In this document: piece by piece, positions 25,501 through 35,650 of the stretch
Numbering within the stretch: position 1 is the stretch's first letter
Layout of the letters: the number at the start of each line of letters is the position of its first letter
Source of the DNA: Anaeramoeba flamelloides
Lineage: Eukaryota > Metamonada > Anaeramoebidae
Assembly (NCBI GenBank): GCA_027625915.1
Contig: JANTQA010000016.1
Span: 625,001-689,000 of the forward strand
DNA: 64,000 nt
Direction of reading: 5' to 3'
Notes under the pieces: generated by a model
The model's database searches: none
Seen by the model: the letters and a program-made list of their open reading frames with translations, nothing else
What the model was told of the DNA's origin: nothing
Made by a program: the position numbers and the translations under genes

Positions 25501-27874
25501 AAAGGTGTTATAAAGGTGTTATAAACGTTTAAAATGTTATCAAATTTTATAATAACAACTTTTATAACATAAATATTTGTTATAAAATGTGTTATAAAAT
25601 TTGATAACATTTTATAAACCTGTTATAATAATTATTTTTCAAAAAATATTTAAAAAAATAATCATGTAAAAGGAAATTTTGTTATAAAAATTTTATCTAG
25701 AAGTTATAAAAAAAGTTTTTTTATTAGGGTATTAAGCTCTAATTTAAAACTTTTTAAAGTAAAAATATTACATTTGATCTATAGTTGGTCAAATATTTAG
25801 ACCTCTTTCTTAAAATAGAAAAATCTATGATTTTACACATAAATTTCTTTTTGGAAATTTAAGTAAACGGGCAGCTATAGAGTATATTCCACACTTCTTC
25901 CTCAATAATAAGCAATAAAATATTTTTTTTTTTAATATTTTTTTCTGTGTTCAAGTTTTTACTGTATGTAGCAACTTCTTTAAAGTTATTAAAAATTATC
26001 TTGAATATTTTTATTCTTTAGGAATGTTAAATTAAAAGTAAAATCATTGAAAGTTTTTTTTTCTCAAAAAAACACCCTGGAAAAAAGTAGATTTGATCCT
26101 TTTTTAAAAACCATTGTTTGTCTTTTTGAAAATACTGAGTTTTCTATTTCTTCATTATATTGTTAATTTCAAACTAAAAAAAATTTGTTTTGATTCAACA
26201 AGTTCAATAAAAATGATATATATATTTTTTTTTATCTCAAACATTTTATTTGGAAAAATTTAACTATATAATTTCAAACAACTACTGATAAGAAAGTGAT
26301 TGTCTCACAAAAAAGTTTAGGATAGTATTGAAGTCACTGTGGAAAGATTTTCGGAAATCCTTTAGTAATTAGGCAAAGTTTGGAAATTTTCTGATCTTCT
26401 TTTTTTTTGAATTCTATTTGGGTAAAATAAGAAGTATTTTACTATTAAATTCCACTTTAAAAAATGTTATTTAAAGTTATTTTAGAAGAGTTTAACCAAT
26501 TTATTTTGCCAATTTTTAATCTCATAAATATATAAGGTTTTGCCGCGCTCAAGGATTTACGACATTGGAAAATTAAATTGGTTCAAGTCACTCAATTATT
26601 TGATCAATAGACGACAAAGAAAAAAGTCCATCAACTTTCCCTTACTGTTTGGAAATCAAACGAATTCCCTTTCTTTGTTTAAAAACAATGTCTAAAATCA
26701 GACAACGTTTTTGTTTTTTCTCCCAAAGAAATCAATCTCATTTTTAAAAAAATTAAAAACGTTTAGTCTCTTTTTTCTTCGAAAAAAAGAGAGAAAAGAC
26801 CATTAATAAAAGATTTTCAAAGTGAGAAAAAAACATTTACCAATTTTTGAATTTAGAAAAAAAAAAAAACATTTTATTTTACTAATGTCGAGTCAAGAAA
26901 TTTTGGAGGAATGTTCAAAATCGGTCACAGTTAAGAACACACAATATATGAGGAGTTTCATGTTTGATCGCTTTCGGAAGTTTCCTTAACAAGCGGACAA
27001 TAAAAGCGGAGATAGAAACCCATTGAAAAGTTGAACGATTTGGTTAGTTTCTGTATGAATTTAAACCAAGTTTTATCACCGATGTATGAAAATGTAAAAT
27101 TTAACTTCAGTGTTTACAGTAACTTCATTGGGAGAAAAAGATCCTTTGAAGAGTAAGTTCTTCAAAGTACCAGTGCAAAATAACAAATTGGTTAAAAATG
27201 TGTTTCTTTGTTTTTTATTGTGTAGAGTTAGATCCCGAGTTAAAAAATAAATAGCACCTCATATTGCTTCATTTGTTCAAAAATCACCTTTTATGTTTAC
27301 TCGTTTTGGTTCTCCTTCCAGACTCAAAATATGATATTGTTCTAGTGCTAAGATTATATTAATCGTCGTTCTTCGAACTCCTCAACATAATCTTATATCA
27401 CTTCGAACAATATCATATTTCTCGTTCTTCCAGGCCAAACTCGCAACATAACAAGGTGATTGTTTCCAAACCAAATCAATAAAAAACGAAATAAATTTAC
27501 TCCTAAAGCCTCTTATATTTTAATTGATATATGTGAAAAGCTTTTAAGTTTTTTTTTATATTCATTATTAAGATGAAACACTATTTTGTGAAATTGAAAC
27601 ATAAATTTTTCATTTATTAATCAGAAAATTTCATTTATGAATATTTAGTGCAAGCGTTATTATATATTATCATTTCCAAAATCATTAGAATAATTTATCA
27701 AAAAAAAATTAAATTAAATTTGACATCATATTTCAGTTTTTGTGATGAAAATTAGTTTTTCTTTTGGTTTTTTACTCAACTTATTATTGATTTTTTTTTT
27801 TTTATTTTGTTATTAATATTTTTTAATATTGTACTAATATTTTTGATTGTTATGTTGTATATTAATAAAAGAGA

Positions 27875-27918
<44 letters not shown>

Positions 27919-28973
27919 AATTACACTATTTTTCTGAGCAGTTCCGAAGTATAACAAGAAATTTGAAAAGAATAATAAGGTTCAATTTGCTTCAAAAGTT
28001 TCAACACAAAAGTTAATTGTTTTGTATCAATAAATTGTGAATTTTTGAATAAATTAAAAACTTTTAATTTCAAACTTTCTAATTTTTTTTTTTCTTCCAA
28101 AACCTTTTCATTTGCATTTTTGCCATATAATAATTTATTTCTTTGGTTTGTCTCATGCTTCATATCTTTTGAATATACAATTAATTTTGAATAAATTTCG
28201 ATTTGAAAAGCTCGTTTTTCTTGTTCAATTAAATAGTCATTAAAAAAATATCCTCTAACAATTAATTTTCTTGCGTACATGTCATGACTAAATAAACCAA
28301 ATTTAATCAATTCGCTATAAAATTCAATTAATAGCTTTTTTTTTTTTGGATCATTGATTGATTTAAAATTGAATAAAAATTCAATTAATATATCCTTTAA
28401 TTCCATTGCAATTTTGGTAATTTTATTTGATTGCGTTAAATATTGTCCATAAGTTTTCAATATATAAATTGAAAAAAGTTTGGTATATAAAAAGTCTCGG
28501 TGTAATGTTGTTGCCCACTCGCAGACAGTAAAAACAAATTCCTTTTTGTTTAATTTTGTGTTTTCATAAATTGTCTTGTTTTCAATTTTTTCATGCAATG
28601 CTAATTTGTCAAGCCCCTGTATGACATTGATTGAATCTCTAGATTGTGGATCAATATGCTGATATAAAAATTCACTTCGTTTCAAAATTTTTGAAAAATT
28701 TGTTAATCCAATTTTGGTTGTTATTTCTTCATCTTCGAGGTGTGGCCAGAGATTAAAAGGATCAATTTCAGTTAATTTATTTTGGAAATTATTTCTTTTT
28801 TTAGTTAAATCGTCATTGTTGTTGTTATTTGAACTATTATTATTTATATGATTGTTGCTGCTTACGTTGCTATTGTTGTTGCTGTTGTTATTGGCTGTGG
28901 TAGCTGTGGTATTTTTGTTGCTGTTATCTCTGCTGCTACCGTTAGTATTGTTATTATTGCTATTGTTATTCTG

Positions 28974-29005
<32 letters not shown>

Positions 29006-32000
29006 TATTCTTATTAGTAGTTGATGAAACGTTCTGTGAATATTTTAAAATTTTATTTCTTGAATGATTTATAATATAATTCTTAAAAGTTAGTAATTTT
29101 GGCACCTTTGTTAAAATCATTGCGTCAGGCGCATTACTAATAATATATTTTAATAAGATTACAAATTTGTCATATATTAAATAGTATCTTGGATCTTCTT
29201 TCATTTTTTTTGTTTGGATATCTTTCATTTTAGTTTCAAATATGCCTAACAATTCTCTTAAATGAAAATAAGTAGAGCAAAATGCTTCAATAAAATTAAA
29301 TATAAAGAATAATTTTGCTGAAAGTGTCTCAATATCATCAGAGGTGTGGCTTAATAATCTAGAAAGGTAGGTTAAAAATGAATCTATCTTAAGCATACTA
29401 TAATTATAACACCATAACGACATTCTTACTCCATAAATCCATCTTTGTTTTAATGTTGAATTATTTTGAATAGATTTTGAATTTTTAATTTTCTTCAGTA
29501 ATTCAAACATATACTTTATTAATATTTTTGTCCATTCTTCATTTGTCTTTTTTTCTTTGGAATTGCTGTTATTGTTATTATTATTATTTTTTTTTTAAAA
29601 AAAGATATATTTATCATTTGTTGTTTGATTATTATTATTATTATTATTATAGTTATTAATTTAATTGTTAAAAAATGAAATATTAAATTGATATAAGAAA
29701 AACTGAAAATATTTTTTTTAATTTTGATAAAAGTGAAAAAATTTTTAAAAATTTTTAAAATAAGAAATTAATAAACGGTATTTTATTTAATAATCAGTGA
29801 TTTGTAAGAAAAAATTAGTTCTATTAAAAAAACTTTTTTTAGTAGTTTTTTGTCAAATATCACAAAGAATCTTTATTAATTGTTTTTTTTTTTCCATACT
29901 AAACTAAAATTCAAAATTTTCGACACAGCTAAAACATTCCAAAAAATCACAATAATACAATTTCATTCAAATTTGAAAAATAATTTTGATTTTTGTAAAA
30001 ATATGGATTTAATTTTTCCATCCTTTTAGTTTTTTGTTTTCAATTTATTTTTTGAATTACGTAACTTTTTTATTTCTTTCAATCGAAATATTTTTTTCAA
30101 TGATTGATATTAGGTTAAAGTTTGAGTTTCTTTTGAATAAATAAAAAAAAAAAAATTAGTTGATGGTAGTCTAACTATTTGATCGATCAATATTCCTAAA
30201 TAGAATTTATACAAATTTATCAGTATATTTTTTTGTTTTGGTCTCTCCAAAATTTTTAACACACCAATAATTTATTAGTGTTAATAATTATTTATTTTTA
30301 GTTTTGTGAGATATTGTAAGTTATTAACAATTATTAACCTTTCAATTAGTGAATGGTTCTAATTTGGTATTTCTTCTTGAATTCATTAAATAAGATTTTT
30401 TTTTTCAAAAATTGAATTTTGATGTGTTAAAAATTTTGAATTGGAGTTTATATTATTTTAAGGGATTATTTATAAATATCAATTTATTTAAAATACAAAT
30501 TAGATATCATTTAAACCAAAATTTTACATCGATCTATTAACAGTTCTATTTGGCTATTTCAATTCTCCTTTCTTTGAAACATGATTTTAACAGAATTAAT
30601 TAAAAAAAAAAATTGTTATATTTGATTATTTTTTTATTATTTTTCTGGTTTCTGTTTCAATTTATATTATTATTATTATTTCATGTAAAATACATATAGT
30701 AAAGAAAATAAATTCAACATGATCTTTTTACATAAATTGTTTCTCGATTGAATTATTTCTCAGAAAAATATAAAAAAAACAAGATTTTATTTCAAATTGA
30801 ATAATCTAAAGTTGTAAAAATTGAAACTATAACTTTCTTGGATGGTAATTTTTGAAACGGAGTTTATAAAATTAATATTTTGTATTTAAATATGTTTAAT
30901 TTTTATCATAAATTTAATTTCGAATCATAGTTTGATTTTAAAAACAAAATAGTAATAATGAAATTAAATTTTTTAAGATCATAAATTTTTGAGAGAAATA
31001 ATTATGCGATTGTATGTATTGGGTTTTATTATAAATTATATTTAACTTTTTTCAAAGTTTCATAATAATTCATCAAGTTTTTAAAATCGGAAATAATGAG
31101 TTTTTTTTTTTTTTTTTTTGGTTATTATCAAATAAGAGTTTTCATTTCATTGAAAAATTGTTGAAACGAAGTATTTTTTTTTATAATCTAAACTATTTTT
31201 TTATGAAAAGTTGTTAGGTTTTGTTTTAACTTATTAAATTAAACAAAACTGACATTGGATTTTTCAGAATATTAAAGAATAGGGTAAAATCAAAGATTTA
31301 ATTTAATTCTTTTTAAAAAACTGCTATTAAATCTCCGTGGAGTGCCGTCAAGTGCCGTAGAGTGCCTAGGTTTTCTTGAAGTTTTCTGTTTATTTCAAAA
31401 ATCAATAAATTTTCGTTAGGTTTTTTTGAGTTTTCTATTTATTTCTAAAGTAAAAAAAACCTAACGAAAATCAATAGAAAACCTCAAAAAAACATAGAAC
31501 ACTTTACAGAATAAAACAGAAAACCTCAAGTAAACCTTACCGTAATTTTTATTAAATTCTTGTTTTTTAATTTGAAAATATCTTAATTTTTGAAAAAAAC
31601 AAGAATTAAAAAAAACCTCAGGCGCAATTTTAGTTTTATTGAGAAAATTGATCGATTTTCTAAATAAAAATCAAAGCAATAAAAATGTTTGGATATTTTA
31701 AAACACTCTTCGGCACTGCTGTTATTCTTTCTACCATTATAATTTTGATCAGAAAATCAATATCAATTTTTGAAACAAAAATAATATAATTGAAAAATAT
31801 TTCGTTATATTCTTGTGTTTTAATATAGAAGATTATTTTCAATATTTTGATTAAATTTATAAAAAAATAAAAAAAATTATTTACAAATTATTATAAAGAT
31901 AAACTGCTTTTATATTCCAAATTGCTCTTATTAATGGAACTCTGTGCTTTGCAAGATCTTCTAATAAAGTAAATCCTGTTTCAAAAGATCTTTTTGGGAG

Positions 32001-32149
32001 GATCTTTGCAATTTCTGAAATAGGTTCACTTCCACGTAATCTAATTATCCAACTTGAGTCATTTTTTTTTTGGAATTTTAAATCTGGATAACAAAATACA
32101 GGCTGGCTGCGTTTTAATTCATCTTCCCGTAATTTTTTTTCTCTTAATT
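17252..32149 (-). CDS. MED12: Mediator subunit 12 (MED12), 5' end not found
   Basis: Four exons were located: 32149-31885, 29565-27925, 24045-23814 and 19561-17252. Together they encode at least 1481 residues. All junctions are GT-AG and keep phase. MED12 is the scaffold of the Mediator kinase module (with CDK8, cyclin C and MED13) and acts in the nucleus. Family signatures, in order: SWIIRLRGSEPISEIAKILP...LAKHRVPLIRAIWNIK (human: W.TDLAGTKPLTQLAKKVP...LAKYTVPVMRAAWLIK), EEWTKILIKYMFELL, RWIYGVRMSLWCYNYSML, the LCEWAV-type motif FVFTVCEWATTLHRD, GLFSHDMYARKLIVRG and NQRNKLLYG. A long poly-Asn insertion interrupts the N-terminal part. The start codon and the residues before it lie upstream of 32149 and were not recognised. 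The membership of the last two exons is less certain than that of the first two. Confidence 0.85.
19562..19611. repeat. (TA)n microsatellite at the splice acceptor
   Basis: About 50 bases of nearly pure TA directly precede the AG at 19563-19562 that opens the last MED12 exon. It takes the place of an ordinary pyrimidine tract. Repeat length changes would sit only a few bases from the splice site. Confidence 0.85.
20120..20420. repeat. Dispersed repeat, direct copy near 63085-63340
   Basis: Both copies share GAAGAAAAATAAT, AAGAGAAA, ATGATAATTTA(A/G) followed by TTCTTCTTAT-like stretches in the same order and orientation. This copy is less AT-rich than its surroundings and also holds GGTATTATGGAGG. 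No coding signal or terminal repeat was found. Confidence 0.5.
20600..21105. repeat. Modular palindrome, copy 2 (the largest)
   Basis: It opens with the 10-bp tandem AAGTGCCGTCAAGTGTCATC, then AAGTGCCTAGGTTTTC. Three palindromic modules follow: GTTTTCT(G/A)TTTTATTT...AAATAAAACAGAAAAC, GAGTTTTCTATTTATTTC...AAATAAAATAGAAAACCTC, and AATAAACCGAAAATTTA...TTTTCGGTTTAT. The phrases CCTAGAACACTTCAC and CTTGAGG/CCTCAAG recur at module edges. The tandem plus CCTAG restarts at about 20915. No open reading frame was found. Confidence 0.8.
22390..22482. repeat. Short inverted repeat
   Basis: TGGTCATATCATAATTATTTT (22392 on) returns as AAAATAATTTGGATATGACCA near 22455-22478, about 20 bp per arm with two mismatches. 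It is probably a remnant of a small foldback element inside the MED12 intron. Confidence 0.5.
23814..24045 (-). CDS. Probable MED12 exon 3
   Basis: It encodes 77 residues, INNKSKFNLFKNQKYLGGDF...EATQNLSNLNDDIIWLFYHTQG...NKIEK, between an AATAG acceptor and a GTAAAA donor. Phases match the exon at 27925 upstream and the exon at 19561 downstream. The sequence looks like genuine coding (mixed, non-repetitive, helical). I do not recognise a motif. It could instead be the first part of an unrelated gene that starts at the internal Met (23963) and continues at 19561. Confidence 0.65.
25464..25733. mobile_element. 270-bp MITE with nested palindromes
   Basis: The left end TATCCCTAATAAAAAAAG is matched at the right by TTTTTTTATTAGGGTA, with inverted arms of about 30 bp. 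Inside are several TGTTATAAA units. A second palindrome, AAAATGTTATCAAATTTTATAA near 25530, returns as TTATAAAATTTGATAACATT near 25585-25606. There is no reading frame of its own. Confidence 0.7.
26884..27480. repeat. Dispersed repeat with coding-like remnant and 3' hairpin
   Basis: A diverged second copy lies in opposite orientation at 37335-37960. On the plus strand this copy reads MSSQEILEECSKSVTVKN from 26884 and, further on, KFNFSVYSNFIGRKRSFEE (about 27098-27154). The other copy reads KFNFKVFVNSIGRIRSFEE in the same relative place. The coding reading is broken in both. The 3' part forms a stem: 16 perfect pairs (27327-27342 with 27405-27420), then 4 and 9 more pairs inward. I cannot assign it to a known element family. 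Confidence 0.6.
27925..29565 (-). CDS. MED12: MED12 large exon with LCEWAV domain
   Basis: About 547 residues. Starting at 29565, just after an AACAG acceptor, it reads NSKEKKTNEEWTKILIKYM and continues through the RWIYGVRMSLWCYN helix region, a poly-Asn/Ser/Thr tract (encoded at about 28800-29030), the CEWATTLHRD motif and FSHDMYARKLIVRG. An in-frame TAA at 27923-27921 would end the protein at ELLRKIV. A GTAATT donor two bases earlier (27924), the same donor used in the syntaxin gene, allows phase-correct joining to 24045. The total length then fits MED12 (usually over 1200 residues). If the TAA is real, the protein is a short N-terminal MED12. Confidence 0.88.
29870..30450. repeat. Dispersed repeat, inverse copy of 16240-16870
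   Basis: Blocks such as TTTGGTATTTCTTCTTGAAT, CATTCCAAAAAATCACAATA and TGTGTTAAAAATTTTGAATT are the inverses of sequence downstream of the MED12 stop. The two copies flank most of the gene in opposite orientation, about 13 kb apart. Confidence 0.55.
31330..31630. repeat. Modular palindrome, copy 3
   Basis: It opens GAGTGCCGTCAAGTGCCGTA followed by GAGTGCCTAGGTTTTC. The outer arm CTTGAAGTTTTCTGTTTATT pairs with AATAAAACAGAAAACCTCAAG. An inner arm, GTTAGGTTTTTTTGAGTTTT, pairs with the nearby AAAACCTCAAAAAAAC. It is the cleanest nested example and lies in a MED12 intron. Confidence 0.8.
31885..32149 (-). CDS. MED12: MED12 exon with the N-terminal MED12 signature
   Basis: This exon encodes about 88 residues, LREKKLREDELKRSQPVFC through IWNIKAVYLYNN, and is too short to stand out as an open frame. 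The intron before it ends TTATAG, and the next intron begins GTAAAT after phase 2. Joined to the exon at 29565 it gives YLYNNF-NSKEKKTNEEW, which fits the human order AAWLIKMTCAYYAA...FMEWTQIITKYLW. This segment is the most diagnostic evidence that the gene is MED12. Confidence 0.85.
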
Positions 32150-33439
32150 CTATAATTATTTGAATTATAATTTAATTAATAATAATAAATAAGGATTAAA
32201 TTTAATGGTTATGAGTCAAAAATTAATAAAGAAGCAGTTTTTGTGTTGAAAAAATAAAAATTAAAAATTAAAAAATAAAAAATATCAATGTATTTGGCAG
32301 TTGATCATTTTGTTTGTGATCCTTATTTCTCATGGTTTTTTTTTTTTTTTTTAAAATCATCATGTTGAAAAAAAGATATTCAAAACCCCCAAATAATCAT
32401 TAAAAAAAATTGAGACAAGGTAATGTCTTTTAAAATGAAAATAATTATCAGCAAAATTTCTTCTTGTTAACCCTTTTTTAAGTGAAAATTCAGTAATAAA
32501 AAAATCTGTAATGCACATTTCAAAAATTGTGACTCACTTGTATTTCACTTTTTTTTAGTTTTTTATTTTAATTTTTAAAATAGCAGGCTTTTATATGTCT
32601 ATAACAATTTAAAACTAAATTATTAATATGATGAAATTATTTGTTGTTTTTGAATGCAAAAGAATATATATATTTTTTTTATTTATTATTTCAGGTGAGT
32701 CACAATTTTTGAAATGGGGTTTATAAAGTATTCAACAGTTATTTGAAGACTTAAAAGTGGATAATTTGTTCGTTTAAAAGTTATTTAGCCTTATTAAAAA
32801 CCTATTATTATTTGAATTATATTAATAACTTGAAAACTTTGATTTTTCATCAAATGGAAAAGTTCTTCTTCCCAATTTTTTAAGTTTAAAAATACTTTTT
32901 TTTTATTTTTCTTTATCGGAAAAATAGGAAGTTAAAAATACTTTTCTTAAAATAAAAAAAATCAATCAATTAATTTATTTTTTTTATTCATAATTAAAAG
33001 TAACAAATAAAATCACAAATAAAAACGAAGGGTGTATTATTTGATTTCATTGAATTCTTATAATGATTATTTGATAAATTAAACATTAATATTTTTAGAT
33101 TGATGGATTTCTGTGATTTGAGAAATTAAATTGAATATTAATAGAGGTAGGTAAATCTGATTTATTGCAGTAAAAAAAAAAATGTTTGAAAAATAAAGTT
33201 ATTTTCAAAAAGTGAAAAATAAAAAGTAGAAATCACTCATCACCAAACTGCTATATTTAAGTTGTCGAAAGTGTTTTATTCAAGTTGTTAAAAGACATTT
33301 TTAAAAATTGAATACACAGAGTTTTAATAATGCATACAATAGCAATTATATTTAAGTTGTATGACTTTTTTCATTTGAAATTAAAAACTTTTCTACATCT
33401 AAATATAAAGTGGTCAAATGGACTTTAAAGATTTAGTGT

Positions 33440-33875
33440 CATATATTAGCATTTGCATAATAAATGGGGAAAAAATTTTCACTTCAACTTTCTTTTCTTT
33501 TTTTTTTGTAATCAGAAATTTCAAAGAAATAGATCGTAATTTGTGATCCCAGTTTATTTTATTGGTATTTTTCCTATTTATTATTTTGGTATTTTTGTGG
33601 TATCTTTTGGGGTTCTAAAAATCCAAATGAAAGAAAGATTCGAATTGAAAATAAATGGATAATCAGCTGAAATTTTATTCCGTTTAAAGTTCAAATACTA
33701 CTGATATTTGCCTCATAAATGAGAAAGAATCTTTTAGGCAACTTTGATTTTCAAATAGAGTTTTGAAATTACAACCCACTTCTTTGAAAATTCTGTTTAT
33801 CATGTAAAAGAAAAATAAAGAAAATTAAGTAAAAATTTTTCCCATTTATTGGGCAAATACCAGTAAGGGATGATA
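33440..33875. mobile_element. Putative inverted-repeat element (ACTGGTATT family)
   Basis: The left end has ATTTGCATAATAAATGGGGA and AAAAATTTTCACTTC. The right end carries TTTTTCCCATTTATTGGGCA followed by AATACCAGTAAGGG, roughly its inverse over about 50 bp. The same words appear at 13240-13440 and 10370-10770. The interior has no transposase. Confidence 0.5.
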
Positions 33876-33997
33876 TTTTATCCCAATTAAGGATATTTCT
33901 GAATTTCTGAATTCCCTTTTGTGTTTACGGTTCACTTTTTGGAAAGTTAACTCTTTAGCCACAAACTTGAGCAAATTTTGCAATTAAAAAAAGATCC

Positions 33998-34252
33998 TTT
34001 AAATTAAAATTTAAATTGAAACAAAAGTTTTGTTCAATAATTAAAAGACAATTTTACCTTCATGTTAAATATTTTCAACAAACAAATTCGAGGTTTGCTG
34101 ATAAGATAGTATATTGTTTATCAAGTTCTCTTCAATAAATTTGAAAATTAGCAAAGTTTCGAGTTTGTTTGTTGAAAATATTTAACATGAAGGTAAAATT
34201 GTCTTTTAATTATTGAACAAAACTTTTGTTTCAATTTAAATTTTAATTTAAG
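33998..34252. repeat. Near-perfect inverted repeat, arms about 102 bp
   Basis: Left arm 33998-34099 and right arm 34151-34252 are almost exact inverses, separated by about 51 bases. For example, ACCTTCATGTTAAATATTTT on the left matches AAAATATTTAACATGAAGGT on the right. Only about four mismatches are visible, near the outer and inner edges. The high identity suggests recent origin or gene-conversion upkeep. There is no reading frame. Confidence 0.9.
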
Positions 34253-34416
34253 GGCCGAGGCATTACGGTTAAAAATAATTTTCTGAAATGGATTAAAACA
34301 ATTTTATAATTTTAATGAGCCCCTAATACCAATCAAAAACTAACCAGCATGTGAATGTATGATAGATCTCCAAAAATCAACAATTAAAAAATAGTTCATT
34401 TTTAGAAAAAAGTACC

Positions 34417-34501
34417 AAAGAGCGACACTCAATTTCAAATTAGAATGGTTTTGATTTACCATTTTGAAAACAACTGTGTTGATTTTGAAGTGTCGCTCTT
34501 T
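34417..34501. repeat. Small inverted repeat (AAAGAGCGACACT)
   Basis: CAAAGAGCGACACTCAATTT returns as GATTTTGAAGTGTCGCTCTTTG about 50 bases later, with a 13-bp perfect core plus a looser continuation. The arm core is notably GC-richer than its surroundings. It may be the end pair of a very short foldback element. Confidence 0.6.
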
Positions 34502-34594
34502 GGCGCTTTTTGAGATCTCAAAGATTTTTTTTTTCATTTTTTTCCTTTCTCAAATGAGTTATTTTTTATCTCGAAAGAATGTTACAAAATTCTT

Positions 34595-35650
34595 ACTTGG
34601 TCAAATATAGAGGGTTGCAATCTAACCACAAATCAGATTAAATCGAATTAAATTGATTGTGTACTTCAAGAAAACAATTTTTTCGGAAATAAAGTATTTA
34701 GGCATTTGGCTTGAAAAAGAGAAACATGTACAAAAAAACTTTAAAAAAGTAAAAGGCAATTTTAAAAAAATTAAAATGATTTTTAACCAAAAAAAATTAG
34801 CCAATGGAATAAAATTACAAATGCTTAAATCGATATGTATTAGCCAACTATTTTATGGCCAAGTTATTTTCAATATAATCCAAAAGGTTTTGGCTCGATA
34901 GATGTTTGGATAAATAAAAAAGTCACAAAATTTTTAAAAATTAATCCACACTCTTCAAGAATAATTTATAAAACTGAAGCAAAAATAGACCAAGTCAGAA
35001 TTTCGATATACAAAAGAAGATATAAAATCAAAAAGAAATTAGAAGTTCTTGGTTTTGAACACATATCAAAAAATTTAAAATTTTTAAAAAAAGACAACGA
35101 AAATATTAATTGGGAAGTAGAAAACTTAAAATTACTAGAAGTGAATCTAAATCTATTTCGAGAAAACTTAATAATAAATAAATCTGTACGGAAAGATCCG
35201 GAATATTTAAAAATTATTAGGTATAATGGCAATATAAACAAGCAGTCGTGTCGTCAAGTGCCGTAGAGTGCCGTCAAGTGCCTAGGTTTTCCAGAATTAA
35301 AAAGAATAGAGTAAAATGAAAGTTTTTTACTCAATTCTTTTAAATTAAAAAAAACCTAACGACAAAAGATATTTAAAATGTCTGGGCTCTATTTCCATCT
35401 TAAAGCTAAGAAATTTCACAAATTATCTAAATAGATATTCTTATGTTTATGATAAGTATAAAATGAAAGCAAAATCTTGTAATATATGCAAAAAATATTT
35501 CAACTTAGAAATCGTTGAAGATATCGATCATTTTTTATGGGATCGTGTCTTCAAGTGCCTAGCTTTTCCAGAATTCAAAAGAATAGAGAAAAATCAAAGA
35601 TTTTACTCAATTTTTTTAAATTCTGGAAAAGCTAACGGCGGTTTTTTTTA
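34595..35650 (+). mobile_element. Decayed LINE, 3' part of the reverse transcriptase gene
   Basis: The reading EIKYLGIWLEKEKHVQKNF (from about 34691) is the region after the RT catalytic core, followed by GIKLQMLKSICISQLFYGQV and helical sequence to KIIRYNGNINKQ. After an interruption at 35245-35365 comes a terminal zinc-knuckle-like CNICKKYF...DIDHFLW (about 35480-35540), common at the end of LINE ORF2. The catalytic domain is missing. A few stops and frame breaks are present. Modular palindromes sit inside it and at its end. Confidence 0.75.
35245..35365. repeat. Modular palindrome, copy 4a, inside the LINE fragment
   Basis: It starts GTCAAGTGCCGTAGAGTGCC, then GTCAAGTGCCTAGGTTTTCC. The palindrome is AGAATTAAAAAGAATAGAGT...TTTTACTCAATTCTTTTAAA and it closes with AAAAAAAACCTAACGAC. 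LINE coding similarity stops before it and resumes after it, so it looks inserted. Confidence 0.75.

Larger units (their letters stand above)
24046..27924 (-). other. 3.9 kb MED12 intron
   Basis: The donor GTAATTG is followed by a T run of more than 30 bases in gene orientation, and the acceptor is TTAATAG. It contains a MITE (25464-25733), a dispersed repeat with coding-like remains (26884-27480) and a weakly repetitive patch at 25080-25230 (GAAGTAAACTG recurs). The 88-codon plus-strand frame at 25236-25502 overlaps the MITE and is not considered a gene. Confidence 0.55.
29566..31884 (-). other. 2.3 kb MED12 intron
   Basis: The donor is GTAAAT after ...YNN and the acceptor is AACAG. It contains the inverse copy of the 16240-16870 repeat (29870-30450) and modular palindrome copy 3 (31330-31630). 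The rest is AT-rich with no other visible feature. Confidence 0.6.

Noticed and set aside
27327-27420. The stem at the repeat's 3' end as a tRNA or structured RNA gene
   Set aside because: No tRNA A/B boxes or cloverleaf lengths, and the second copy has lost one arm without compensating changes.
32161-32340. MRNKDHKQNDQLPN as MED12 exon 1
   Set aside because: No GT donor follows before an in-frame stop, so it cannot join the exon at 32149.
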